Origin: Stentor coeruleus
Taxonomy: Eukaryota > Ciliophora > Heterotrichea > Heterotrichida > Stentoridae
NCBI GenBank assembly: GCA_001970955.1
Contig: MPUH01000444.1
Location: 1 to 53,977, forward strand
DNA: 53,977 nt
Reading direction: 5' to 3'
Shown here piece by piece: positions 17,735 through 27,837 of this stretch (position 1 is its first letter; every line of letters starts with the position of its first letter). The notes under the pieces were generated by a model, which was given only the letters and a program-made list of their open reading frames with translations, was not told where the DNA came from and ran no database searches. The translations under genes were made by a program, and so were the position numbers.

Positions 17735-18676
17735 ATGTTACTGATTCTAGTAGTCGGCTTATGCACAAGTCTTGTATCTTCATTTACAGTCTCAGGTCTA
17801 AGCTCAGGGGGTTTTTTCTCAACTCAATTCCATGTAGCTTTCTCTAGTAGTGTTACTGGAGCAGCTATAATAGCAGGTGGTCCTTATTATTGTTCACAAG
17901 GTTCTCAAACCAATGCTGAAATTGCATGTATGAGTTCTCCAGCCTTACTAAATCTTAATGCCTGTATAAACGAAGCACAAAAAAATGCTGCGGCAGGAAG
18001 TATCGACAGTTTGACTAATCTAGCAAAAGCAAGTGTTTATATATTTTCAGGGTCAAGAGATACAGTTGTAAACCCTGGAGTTGTAAAAGATACTGTTCAA
18101 TTCTATCAAAAATTCGTCACATCTGGGACTATTGTGTCTAATTTCACTGTACCTGCTGAGCATTCATGGGTAACAAATTCATATAAAAATAAATGTGCGT
18201 ATTTAGGTAGTCCATATATGAATAATTGCAATTTCGATACTTCAGGAGCGTTTTTGAATCAGTTTTACCCTAATTTGAATCCTAAGACTGTGTTTAACCC
18301 TAATAATTTATTGACTTTTGATCAAAGTACTTATGGGGATATAAGCTCTGCTAGTATGTCTAAAACAGGATATGTTTATGTTCCTACTGGATGTAAAAGT
18401 ACAACTTGTAATATTCATATTGCTTTTCATGGATGTCAACAATCAGCTGAAACTGTTGGAAAAGATTTTGTTAGCTATACTGGGCTTAATGATTGGGCAG
18501 AAAGTAATAATATTGTTGTTATTTACCCACAATTAACTACTGAGATGTTGAAAAATCCTGAAGGATGTTGGGATTTCTGGGGATATACTGGGAATAATTT
18601 TGCTTTAAAAACAGGAAAACAAATGTCGATTGTGTATTCGATGTCGCAAAAAGTTCCTGGGGTTGAGTGGTTTTAA
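17735..18676 (+). CDS. Secreted polyhydroxybutyrate depolymerase, permuted type
   Basis: A 313-aa protein. Residues 1-16 form a signal peptide, so it is probably secreted or phagosomal. The lipase box GLSSG puts the nucleophile at Ser23. Asp109 (GSRDTVV) and His143 (PAEHSW) complete a plausible triad. The segment HGCQQSAETVG with IYPQ and GCWDFWGYTG, which lies before the lipase box in typical bacterial extracellular depolymerases, comes after it here (about 230-290). This order and the Ser-Asp-His spacing (86 and 34) resemble the circularly permuted fungal enzyme of Penicillium funiculosum. Such enzymes hydrolyse bacterial storage PHB, useful to a bacterivore. Cys pairs suggest disulfides. 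It ends TAA. Confidence 0.88.
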   Translation: MLLILVVGLCTSLVSSFTVSGLSSGGFFSTQFHVAFSSSVTGAAIIAGGPYYCSQGSQTNAEIACMSSPALLNLNACINEAQKNAAAGSIDSLTNLAKASVYIFSGSRDTVVNPGVVKDTVQFYQKFVTSGTIVSNFTVPAEHSWVTNSYKNKCAYLGSPYMNNCNFDTSGAFLNQFYPNLNPKTVFNPNNLLTFDQSTYGDISSASMSKTGYVYVPTGCKSTTCNIHIAFHGCQQSAETVGKDFVSYTGLNDWAESNNIVVIYPQLTTEMLKNPEGCWDFWGYTGNNFALKTGKQMSIVYSMSQKVPGVEWF

Positions 18677-19289
18677 GATTAATAGGATATTTAGGGTTTA
18701 ATGTTGGATTTGAGAGATGCAGGATATGAGAAGTGGAGGATTGTGTGTGATTTTTTTTTGAGGATTGGATGAAATTGTGTTTTGCGTTTAATTTAGAGAT
18801 GGTGAAGGGATTTTTTTGATTTTAGAGGTGAATATGTTAGATATGTTGGACTTTTGTGTTGGCTTGAGGAATTATGAGGAGGATTATTTTTTGAGTATTT
18901 GTGGGGAATTCATATAATTGATTATTATAGGGTTTTTGTATATGTTGAGAATCAAATTTCATGTTTCTAGAACGTAATGTATTTAGATAAGTTAATCAAG
19001 ATAATTTTTTTATGTGTAGTTTGGGTATAGTTTAATCAAGCTTTTAAATATCACAAAAAAATGCATTCATAACAATATAATACAATTCCCAAAGTCATAC
19101 CCTCAATATCATAATCCAATATAAACCATAAAAATTATTTAACTTTAATACAAGCATTCTACAATATCATAAACCAAAAACCCTACAACATAACCCCAAA
19201 CTTAAAAAATCTTATCCAACCCACAAAATCCTCTCTCACTAAGCCCTCCTCCTAAACCCAGTAAAATCAAAACCATCTAATATTCCTAC
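18677..19289. other. Convergent intergenic region
   Basis: No gene is seen. The plus strand is G/T-rich to about 19020, then turns C/A-rich. This is a textbook example of the skew switch where two convergent genes' 3' flanks meet. Confidence 0.6.
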
Positions 19290-22200
19290 TTAAATAAAAA
19301 TCTGACTAACTATATTTGCGAATATCATAGGGAACATCATAATGCACAAGAAAGCACAGCAAACTAACAATGCATACATACAAATTTTCTGTTTTAATTC
19401 CGGTCCAACCATCTGTGCCATCATTTTCACGGGGTTCATCGTAAACTGTATCCTTCCTTCAGGTGCAGGTAATGTTGGTTCAATATTCGGTTCACTTCTT
19501 CCTTCACCATTATTACAAGCTTGAGCTTTAGCATCAGGGACAATTTCAACCGATATCAAAACTTTTCCAACATATTTCTCTTGTCCATTTTCATCTTTAG
19601 TATTGAAATTAATGAAAAATTTCTCTGACTCTTTCCTTAAAACTCTTTCTGAAATCCTTTCAGAATTCCCATATTTCTTAACAACATCTCCAGTTTCTAA
19701 TGCTTGTTGTATATTTTTAGTTAAATCTAAACAAGCATCTCCAATAGCATCATTAGAACTAAGAATATCCCTATCCCAAAGACTGAAATTTAATATACAT
19801 CTAGTATCTTCATCTATAAGCATATTAAATTTCATACGCCAATTCCATGAAGCTGCACCATTTTGTGCTCTATAATGAGTGTCTGTTTCTTTTTTTTCTT
19901 CATTATTTAAAGATACGACAACATATAAATCAGATACACCTTCAGAGTCCATATTTGGCACATCTTCACATCTCCAGATTATAACTCTTAATTGGAATTT
20001 TTCTGGAGGTTTTGGGGTTAAATCCCAAGGTATGGGGATATTAATTGAAGGGTGTATTTCAACCCATAATCTTATAAACCCTTTAGGTTGTTTACATGTT
20101 TTGACTAAGAGTTTACGAACTTCAATAGGTTTTTCAGGCATTTTCTTCCATGATTCATTGAAAAAACGATCTTCTAAATCAATTTTGGTTGTCCCGATTT
20201 TCTCATCAGAAAACAAGTCGTTATGGTCCCAGACTTGGATTTTTAAAGTACTTTCTCCAGGGAATGTAGTCATTAAATCAAAATGTTTGAGGAATTTCGG
20301 GTTAGCATTGTCCATAATAGCGTTATCACGATCTGAAATACGCATTTTACCTAATTTAAGGACTAAATAAGGATCTGAAGGACTATTAACATCTTTTTGT
20401 TCTAAGTTCATTGCATCAATTATATAAACTCTTACTATGCATTCTGATTTTACCAATAAAAGTTTTGCGATTTTTTCTACAGTATCTTCTTTTTCTCCAG
20501 TAGAATCGTTGAGGTTTTTAATCCTAACAAGGCCTTTAAATGTTCCAGCTTCAGTCAAAGTCGACATTTCACTTTGGTTTATTGATTTTTTAGATAAAAA
20601 ACCTGCTGTGACACCACGACTTTGACCTTTTTTTATTGGGTAAGTCTCAAAAGGTGCTTCACCAAACAGTTCGGATTTTTCAAGAGCTGTGTTTATAGCA
20701 TAACGATAATGTTTTTTTCCATCATTAACTTCTCTGTTATATCCTAAAGAGACAAAACTAGTATCATTAAACTTGACTTCAATATGTTTTTTACTATCTC
20801 TACCTAAAGGTTTAAACTGAGGCATAACTACAGATCGTCTTGGGTCTTGAATTTCTGAAAGACTTAAAGGTATAAATTCATTTTTAACCTCCTTTGATGG
20901 TTTATTAATTTCAGGGACAACAACATTTTTATTATTCTCAGTCAATAAAGCTTGATCTTCATTAGGATTTTCTTCTTCAGCTCTGATCATAGAAATCATA
21001 TCTTCAGGTTCTTCAAAAAAAGATAATGGGCTTTTTCCAATATTTATATTAGTTATTTGTTTAACGAATTGATCTTTAGCTTTTTTGAAAAATGATTGTT
21101 CGATAACTTTTTTTGAATAAACTCTATGAAGGTTTAATTGGAATATACCTAAAATAGGTTGAGATCTCCCTGACATTAAGAAATCATATACTGTGCATGT
21201 AAGATTTGGACAGTATAAAGGGTCTATAGGGATTTTAGTTTTAAATGATAAAACAGCACCAATATTAGGATTAGGTCCTGGGCTATTAGGTTGAGTTGAT
21301 AACATTGTAACTATTGATTGTTCACCTGGCATTTGGATTGCCCCAACATCAATTTTTAAAAATGCTTTGTTTACTGGAAGCCAGCCTAAAGCTGGCTTAA
21401 GATCACGAAATCCTAATGCATAAATATCTATACTTACTTCTGTTAGTTCCGGCATGAAAAAACCCAAAACTTTACTGTCAACTATCATAAAACTTATAAG
21501 AATTTCTCCTTCTTCAGTCTCTTCATTACCAAGACTTAATTTATGCCATTCTGGTCTAGGAGAAACTTCTGGATTTAAAGGTACAGTTGACATATCAATT
21601 GTACAGATTCCCATGATATCATCAGAGCTCCCAAAATCATAGTCCCATACTTGGATTATAATAGGTGGTGCAGTGTCTATAGACCCAATAGTTACATTCA
21701 TACTAAAAGATTCATACCAAATCGGGTTTAAAATCCCTTCCTTAGAATTTTTATCCGTACAATACTCTGAAGCTCCACATAAAACTTTTACATAAGGGTC
21801 AGCAAGTCCAGTAGGATCAGCTGGAGGAAGATTTTTACATTGATACAAACTGCATACAAGTTTTTTCGTACTTTTACCCAATGAACTTTCTAGTTTAGCT
21901 TCCCAGAATTTCTTATCATAATCTTTATTATCCAATGTATCAACAAATAACCTTAATAAAACATATCCCCCTTCCCATGTATTTTCAACTTGGCCAATAG
22001 ATGGATCAGGTGTAAGTTTTATCCATTTTTCTTTAGGTTTCGCTATATTAACTTCTGATTGTTTAATCCTTGCATAGCATATTGGTTTATTATCATATAT
22101 TAAATATACAAAAACATCAGGTAATATTGAACCATCTGGTATACTAGCAACTTGCCTTTTTATACTTTCATACCATTTACAACAACCATCAACTGCTGCA

Positions 22201-23387
22201 GATGATCTTGATTGTATTTTTGTATTAGCAAAACGAATAATTATTGAAAAATTACCGTTTTTCTTTGGAAGATTTACTGCTTCAAAGATTTGAGCATTTA
22301 TTTGATAGTCGGTTTCTACTTCAAATATTTCTTGGACTAAAGATTCAACTTCTGGGGTTCTTATTGATAGGGTTTTTAGGGTTGCCTTTTCACTATCTTT
22401 TTTGAAAAGTCTTAGGAGGATACGACCACGCCAATTTGAAGCGAGTTTGTCGTTGGTATTCATTAGGTTTGCTGATTCGTTGGAAATGTTTTCTGGAGCA
22501 CCAAAGATATTTGCCCATTTGAACTTGCTGTCTTCTTCGTATGGGATTTCATTGAAGTGGAAGGATAAGGAACCAACGAGTCTGTCGTCAGTGAAAGTTT
22601 CGTGGTCCATTATAACTAGGCTTACTTTGTTTGCTATACAAGGCTGACATACTGGAAGCCAGATCTCTTGATACCATTCACAAGTCATCGTACCTTTATC
22701 TGCCATTTCAGTCCTAGTCCTATTTTTCGCAGTAGCAAAGCTCACAACACAATAAGCATCAACAGTACCATTGCCACTATCCATCTTAGGTAATCCTGTT
22801 GCTTTTATTATTTGAACAATAAGTTGCATTGACCTAACATTAACCTGTGGAGGAATCATTAAACTTTCTTCAGTAGTCTTAGCTGTTAAATCTTCAGCCT
22901 TATCATTCTCATGAAGGATATTCATACCAATTTTTATAAGCCCTCTCTGTATAGTAACATCTTCAGAGTATGGATTTGATAAGATAATCCATTGATGAAT
23001 TATAGCATGATTAGGTTGAAAATAAACATATGTGAAATCAAATTCATATGATCCTATAAGAGAATCTTTTAAGGTTCTAGAATCTTTGACTTCAATAAGG
23101 ATTTTTGAGGTTTCTAAGTCACTGATTAGACAATTGAGTTGGGAGAAATATAAATGCTCACTCCATATTGAAGTTGCCCCAGATGTCACATCTTTAAGCT
23201 TTCTTGTGCATTTATTTTTCCCAAAGCACTTCACTGAAATAACAGGGTTAAAATTTTTTTCCGCTGTTACAGGTAGTAACCCTTTAGACTCTTCTATAAA
23301 AACATGAACTGTATAATCACCTTTTTTGAACTTTTCCTGTTCTTGGATATCTTCTGCTTTAGGTAAGACCGGGTCTTTTTTTTCCAT
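19290..23387 (-). CDS. Ferlin (multi-C2, C-terminal membrane anchor)
   Basis: A 1,365-aa protein. C2-like domains begin near residues 25, 185, 360, 510, 645, 980 and 1128, and a single C-terminal membrane span lies at about 1337-1362 (MYALLVCCAFLCIMMF). C2-4 (DPTGLADPYVKV, WDYDFGSSDD) and C2-6 (NSPSDPYLVL, WDHNDLFSDE) keep acidic Ca2+-binding loops. C2-3 and C2-5 look degenerate. Ferlins drive Ca2+-triggered membrane fusion and repair. I use ATG 23385-23387 (MEKKDPV) because earlier starts would overlap the upstream gene's end. Only 25 bp separate this start from the stop of the TPR/IQ gene on the same strand. Confidence 0.92.
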   Translation of the reverse strand: MEKKDPVLPKAEDIQEQEKFKKGDYTVHVFIEESKGLLPVTAEKNFNPVISVKCFGKNKCTRKLKDVTSGATSIWSEHLYFSQLNCLISDLETSKILIEVKDSRTLKDSLIGSYEFDFTYVYFQPNHAIIHQWIILSNPYSEDVTIQRGLIKIGMNILHENDKAEDLTAKTTEESLMIPPQVNVRSMQLIVQIIKATGLPKMDSGNGTVDAYCVVSFATAKNRTRTEMADKGTMTCEWYQEIWLPVCQPCIANKVSLVIMDHETFTDDRLVGSLSFHFNEIPYEEDSKFKWANIFGAPENISNESANLMNTNDKLASNWRGRILLRLFKKDSEKATLKTLSIRTPEVESLVQEIFEVETDYQINAQIFEAVNLPKKNGNFSIIIRFANTKIQSRSSAAVDGCCKWYESIKRQVASIPDGSILPDVFVYLIYDNKPICYARIKQSEVNIAKPKEKWIKLTPDPSIGQVENTWEGGYVLLRLFVDTLDNKDYDKKFWEAKLESSLGKSTKKLVCSLYQCKNLPPADPTGLADPYVKVLCGASEYCTDKNSKEGILNPIWYESFSMNVTIGSIDTAPPIIIQVWDYDFGSSDDIMGICTIDMSTVPLNPEVSPRPEWHKLSLGNEETEEGEILISFMIVDSKVLGFFMPELTEVSIDIYALGFRDLKPALGWLPVNKAFLKIDVGAIQMPGEQSIVTMLSTQPNSPGPNPNIGAVLSFKTKIPIDPLYCPNLTCTVYDFLMSGRSQPILGIFQLNLHRVYSKKVIEQSFFKKAKDQFVKQITNINIGKSPLSFFEEPEDMISMIRAEEENPNEDQALLTENNKNVVVPEINKPSKEVKNEFIPLSLSEIQDPRRSVVMPQFKPLGRDSKKHIEVKFNDTSFVSLGYNREVNDGKKHYRYAINTALEKSELFGEAPFETYPIKKGQSRGVTAGFLSKKSINQSEMSTLTEAGTFKGLVRIKNLNDSTGEKEDTVEKIAKLLLVKSECIVRVYIIDAMNLEQKDVNSPSDPYLVLKLGKMRISDRDNAIMDNANPKFLKHFDLMTTFPGESTLKIQVWDHNDLFSDEKIGTTKIDLEDRFFNESWKKMPEKPIEVRKLLVKTCKQPKGFIRLWVEIHPSINIPIPWDLTPKPPEKFQLRVIIWRCEDVPNMDSEGVSDLYVVVSLNNEEKKETDTHYRAQNGAASWNWRMKFNMLIDEDTRCILNFSLWDRDILSSNDAIGDACLDLTKNIQQALETGDVVKKYGNSERISERVLRKESEKFFINFNTKDENGQEKYVGKVLISVEIVPDAKAQACNNGEGRSEPNIEPTLPAPEGRIQFTMNPVKMMAQMVGPELKQKICMYALLVCCAFLCIMMFPMIFANIVSQIFI

Positions 23388-23412
23388 ATTTATATTATCC
23401 CAAAAACTCCAT

Positions 23413-25029
23413 TTAATCCAGATTCTTCCTATTAAGATACTCCCTCCATATTCTCTGTATAAAAACCACAGCTTCAATTATTTTCTTATACAACTTCCTT
23501 GTTAGATATCTTCTCACATGTTTTTGTATTGTAACAATAGCTTTTCTCTTCTTCAAAAACTCTTTTCTTAAACTCCATCCCCTATAATGGCTTTGTATAC
23601 TAATAACTCTTCCAGAAAAATTCTCACTTTCTTCAGGAATTGGCGATAAAAAAATATTCCGACGGGTTTGCATACCTTGTGACCATTGAGAAGTAAGCTT
23701 TAAAGTACTATTAAGCTTATCTTTATATACTTTAGGAACTAATTCTGTTTTAATTGTAGGTATTGGACCTTTAGGGATTTCATTATCAGTTATTGATGTT
23801 CTTTTTGTCCTAAATTGTTTAAGACTTGTTAGTCTATCTTTAGCAAGTTTAGCTTGTTTTTCAGCATCTTCTAATTGTCTTGTGTATTTTATGATTTGGT
23901 ATTTTTTCTTAGCTATAAACCCTCTACAGTACTTTTGTATGGCTATTGCTGCTGAGTTACGGAGTTTTTTTAATAAATTTCGGTCAAAACTTTCAACTTG
24001 TGTAGCGATACTTACTCGATCTGAACTTCGACTTTCTTCTGTAATTGTTTTATCGTTAATATCGATGTTAAGGTTTTTTGAATCCTCGCCTGTACTGATA
24101 AATTGTTTGTCAGAATCTTTAACTGGAAGGTTGACATTAACACTAAAATTTTTCATATCTTTAGGACTTTCTCCAATTAAATCTATAGCTTTTATAGACT
24201 TCCTGTTTTTTGTCCTAACTGCAGTTTTGCTTTTGTTTTCAGATCTGAAGTGTTTAAACATCGGCTGTAAGCGTTCTCCAGTCACAAACCTTATATTTTC
24301 TGTTTTGATTTTAAGCATTGTCTCAGGAATATCTACTGAAGTTCTTGTTGAGTTTTTAAAGCTTCTTGGCACAGATCCTTGAGTTTTATTAAAAGTTGTT
24401 ATAGGTGAAGATCTTATTGGGGAAACACTTGTAGTTATTCTTGTAACTTGGGTATTATGCATACTACGTTTTAAGCTTTGGGTCAATGGGTGTTCATCTC
24501 CCAAATGCTCTTGGGAAATTTTATATCCTCTTGCGTATATACTAAAAGCACTTGGCATTTGAGATAAATATTCATATTCAACACCTGTATTGTGATGAGC
24601 TACTAATAAAGTTGTGACAACATCAGGGTCTTCTAAAAACTTAGCTTTAAGTAAGTTAAAAGCTTTTAATGAATGGAAAAGCGCATTGTTGTGATCATTG
24701 ATAAAAGAGAATATCGCGGATATGTTTAAATGAGTTGCAGCTAGATTTTTTATATCGACTGGGGGCTTAGATGATATTTCTAAAGCTTTTTTGAGAAAAT
24801 TTAATGCAGAGAGAGGGTTTCCAGTTTTCTTATAGAAACAGGCAAAGTTGTTGAGAGTGATGTTGTGGAGCTTTTGAGGATTTTGTAGAAGTAAGGAACT
24901 CAAAAGGTCTTGAGCTTTGTTTAGATAAGAGTAAGCTTTGTTATAATTTTCATTATTAAGGTGGTCCATAGCTTTGCGATTATATGAGTATATAAGAGAG
25001 TCACTGTTTCTGTTTTTCATATTTTGCAT
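23413..25029 (-). CDS. TPR and IQ-motif protein
   Basis: A 538-aa protein. Residues about 15-190 form tetratricopeptide repeats (AYSYLNKAQDLL, SALNFLKKALEIS, NALFHSLKAFNLL, AFSIYARGYKIS). A basic, Ser/Thr-rich linker follows. Four or so IQ motifs occupy the C-terminal half (AIQKYCRGFIAKKK, SIQSHYRGWSLRKEF, TIQKHVRRYLTRKLY, VFIQRIWREYLNRK). It is a likely calmodulin- or centrin-binding scaffold; the partner is unknown. It starts at ATG 25027-25029, with another ATG four codons in, and stops with TAA. The ferlin start lies 25 bp downstream on the same strand. Confidence 0.88.
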   Translation of the reverse strand: MQNMKNRNSDSLIYSYNRKAMDHLNNENYNKAYSYLNKAQDLLSSLLLQNPQKLHNITLNNFACFYKKTGNPLSALNFLKKALEISSKPPVDIKNLAATHLNISAIFSFINDHNNALFHSLKAFNLLKAKFLEDPDVVTTLLVAHHNTGVEYEYLSQMPSAFSIYARGYKISQEHLGDEHPLTQSLKRSMHNTQVTRITTSVSPIRSSPITTFNKTQGSVPRSFKNSTRTSVDIPETMLKIKTENIRFVTGERLQPMFKHFRSENKSKTAVRTKNRKSIKAIDLIGESPKDMKNFSVNVNLPVKDSDKQFISTGEDSKNLNIDINDKTITEESRSSDRVSIATQVESFDRNLLKKLRNSAAIAIQKYCRGFIAKKKYQIIKYTRQLEDAEKQAKLAKDRLTSLKQFRTKRTSITDNEIPKGPIPTIKTELVPKVYKDKLNSTLKLTSQWSQGMQTRRNIFLSPIPEESENFSGRVISIQSHYRGWSLRKEFLKKRKAIVTIQKHVRRYLTRKLYKKIIEAVVFIQRIWREYLNRKNLD

Positions 25030-25816
25030 AAAAGTATGATTAAAAAATGAAAAGATATGATAAGTTAATACAACAACTACTTTTTGGTTTGATTTATATA
25101 ATAGATTTTAGGCTTTTGAAGTTTGTGATGATTATTAGCCAGATAGGTATAAAATATGAATTTCGAGTTTGAATATATTTTTATATAAAACACACAAAAC
25201 AATAATAAATTATTACAAAATTAAGCTAAACTCTTATCATTATCATTATTTTAAATAGCTGCTGATTTTATATATTAAACTATAAAAATTATTAGCCTAT
25301 AATAAAAAATCACTCCTATAAAATTCCTAATTATTATGATATAAACTAAATTCAAATAAAATCATCTTTATTTTTGTACTTAACAAAATATTCCTAACTG
25401 CATTAACAAAAATTCCTAACTGTATTGATTTTAACACCCTAACACCTAATTCTTATAACTATATTTTATCTTCACTTTTATATCAAATCCTATCATATAA
25501 AATCTTCGACTAATTTCTTAGCTTACATAAAGCATCATAAACTATCATCAATCAAGTAAACTGTAATCTCAATCTATATTGTTGACTTAATTACCTAAAC
25601 TGTCTAAACATTATCTCAATATGGCTGCAGAAATTAATCTAAATTTATAAACTCAACATCTTTCTCAAAAATCATACAAAAAAAGCTAAAATAAACCCTA
25701 AAGTCTAATATTTTCTCAGAAACATCATAATTTTTTTTCTCTAATCCTAATATCTAAACCTAAAATATTTTCATATGTTTTTATCTTAACCTAATCGAAT
25801 AACTAAAGGTAAATAA
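25030..25816. other. Divergent intergenic region
   Basis: No gene is seen. G/T-rich sequence next to the minus-strand gene changes to A/C-rich sequence next to the plus-strand gene. It contains the telomere-like 17-mer at 25433-25449. Confidence 0.6.
25433..25449 (-). repeat. Interstitial telomere-like 17-mer
   Basis: Identical to 15337-15353 (AACACCCTAACACCTAA). It lies in the shared upstream region of two divergent genes. Confidence 0.65.
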
Positions 25817-27718
25817 ATGGCTTGGTGGATATTTATTCTTAGCTTGCTCACTATAAGTACCCTAGGAGACATTCAAGCATGTCAAAAGGACTTAAATGAC
25901 ATTATCAATAACAGTCCTAATGATTTCGGTATGCTAGTCTACTATTCAGGGCGAGATTTGAATGATTATGGCCAATATTACGAATGCTCTAAGTTAGACT
26001 ACGCAAGATATGTTATTATTACATTGCAAATTGATATAATAAGTGTAGCTTTAGGTATTTGTGGTCCCAAATCCTGTGAGCCTAACGATTACAAAGAAAA
26101 TTTACTCAGTCTTTTAAACAAATACCCAGTTGCTCAGAATTTAGTTAACGTAGACTCAATAAATGTTAAAGACCCAAAACATGAAAGTAATGCACCATTT
26201 ACAACAGGAGCTATCACTGCGATGATTTTCTTTGGAACACTTGTGCTTATTATAATCATGGGAACTATTATTGAAAGAAAATCACAAGCAAATCCAGATA
26301 AAAGGCTTAGAGGTTGGAGAAGTCTTTTAGTATGTTTTTCATTTACAGCAAATCTTACTAAACTTACAGCATATCCAGAAAAATATGATAATCTACAGCT
26401 TTTTAATGGCGTCCGAGTGATTGCTATGGTTTCTATATCATTTGGCCATTCATTTCTAACTGCTTTAAGCTCACCAAGTATCAATCCTTTAAGAGCTTTT
26501 GATATAGTCAACGGTTTCTGGCATCACTTTGTATATTACGCCCTTTATAGTGTGGATTTTTTCTTTGTCATGGCTGGCTTTCTTTTAGCATATCTGTCTT
26601 TAGGAGAATTACAAAGACGTAAAGGTCGTATGAATTGGCTAATGTTTATAATCCATAGAATTATCAGGATTTGCCCAATATACTTCAGTGTTTACTTCTT
26701 TTTCTTAACTTTGTATCCATTAATGGGCTCAGGTCCTGGATGGCAAGTTTTATCAAACAAAAACAATTATTCTTGTGAAAAGTATTGGTGGTCTGTACCT
26801 TTGTTTATCAACAACTTTATCCCTGATAATAGATACTCTTGTATGGCTTGGTCATGGTTTATTGCTAATGATATGCAGTTCTATATTTTCTCACCTGTAA
26901 TATTGATTCTTCATTATAAGAATAAAATCTATGGGTATTGCGCTTTGATATTGTTATTGATTGTTAATGTTGTAGTAACAGTTGTGATATCTTCTGAAAA
27001 TGATTATAATCCTGGGGTTCGATATGGGCTTTTTAATACCGACCAGTTCTTGCATTCTTATATCAGGCCTTATTTTAGGATGAATAGCTATATTATTGGT
27101 ATGATGCTTGGATTCGTTTATAAAGGGTATAAAGAAGCTATTGAAGCAGTTAAAGAAAGAACTGAAATCGAAATGCAGCCCAATGAAGAACTGTTAGGAT
27201 CAAATGTGTCAAGAAGGCATTTGGGGAAAGGGAGCATAGAAGTTATGCTTATAGGATGGACTCGAGTAAGATTTTATAGGATTGCCGCTTATATAGTAGG
27301 TTTAACATTGATAACCGCTGTAGTTTTTGGCCCTTATAACTTCAGCAATAATGGGGTTGACTATTGGACTAAAGGCCAAAAACTCTTTTATATAGGTTCT
27401 GAGCATCTTTTTGTGGCTTTAGGTTTTGTATTTTGCATTGTACCTATGATTGAAGGTCATGGAGGTTGGATGCTCAGTTTCTTAACTAGCAAATATTTTG
27501 CTGTAGCTGCCAAAATATCATTTTCATATTACCTCATCCATCCAATGATTATTTTATTCTACATTTACAGCCACGATCAATCAGTATATATTCAAGACTT
27601 GATTATAACCTACCCATGGGTAACAACTGTGATAATCTCTACCTTCATTTCCATCTTCACAACCCTAGCTATAGAAAGCCCAATGCTAGCACTTGAGAAA
27701 AAAGTCTTCGGTAGATAA
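25817..27718 (+). CDS. NRF-6-type membrane acyltransferase (acyltransferase 3)
   Basis: A 633-aa protein. A signal peptide (about 1-18) and a Cys-containing luminal NRF-like domain (to about 125, ICGPKSCEPND) lead to a first membrane span at about 131. An acyltransferase-3 core of about ten spans follows. Family motifs include SFGHSFLTAL with the candidate catalytic His, FFFVMAGFLLAY, and HRIIRICPIYF. This family (C. elegans NRF-6 and relatives) is thought to acylate lipids or extracellular molecules; the substrate here is unknown. It starts at ATG 25817 in an AAATAAATG context and stops with TAA. The next gene begins 119 bp downstream. Confidence 0.9.
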   Translation: MAWWIFILSLLTISTLGDIQACQKDLNDIINNSPNDFGMLVYYSGRDLNDYGQYYECSKLDYARYVIITLQIDIISVALGICGPKSCEPNDYKENLLSLLNKYPVAQNLVNVDSINVKDPKHESNAPFTTGAITAMIFFGTLVLIIIMGTIIERKSQANPDKRLRGWRSLLVCFSFTANLTKLTAYPEKYDNLQLFNGVRVIAMVSISFGHSFLTALSSPSINPLRAFDIVNGFWHHFVYYALYSVDFFFVMAGFLLAYLSLGELQRRKGRMNWLMFIIHRIIRICPIYFSVYFFFLTLYPLMGSGPGWQVLSNKNNYSCEKYWWSVPLFINNFIPDNRYSCMAWSWFIANDMQFYIFSPVILILHYKNKIYGYCALILLLIVNVVVTVVISSENDYNPGVRYGLFNTDQFLHSYIRPYFRMNSYIIGMMLGFVYKGYKEAIEAVKERTEIEMQPNEELLGSNVSRRHLGKGSIEVMLIGWTRVRFYRIAAYIVGLTLITAVVFGPYNFSNNGVDYWTKGQKLFYIGSEHLFVALGFVFCIVPMIEGHGGWMLSFLTSKYFAVAAKISFSYYLIHPMIILFYIYSHDQSVYIQDLIITYPWVTTVIISTFISIFTTLAIESPMLALEKKVFGR

Positions 27719-27837
27719 ACTTAGCTAATTCTTATTAAATCAAATAAAATCTCTATACAAACAAAATAATAACTAGTATCCAAAACTTTAAATCCTTATA
27801 CTACCATTCATTTAAACAAAAACCTCAACGCATATAA

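Noticed and set aside
23388-23477. N-terminal extension of the ferlin to an ATG at 23477
   Set aside because: It would overlap the end of the TPR/IQ gene by 65 bases, and the ATG at 23387 sits in a typical A/T-rich context directly before the first C2 domain.
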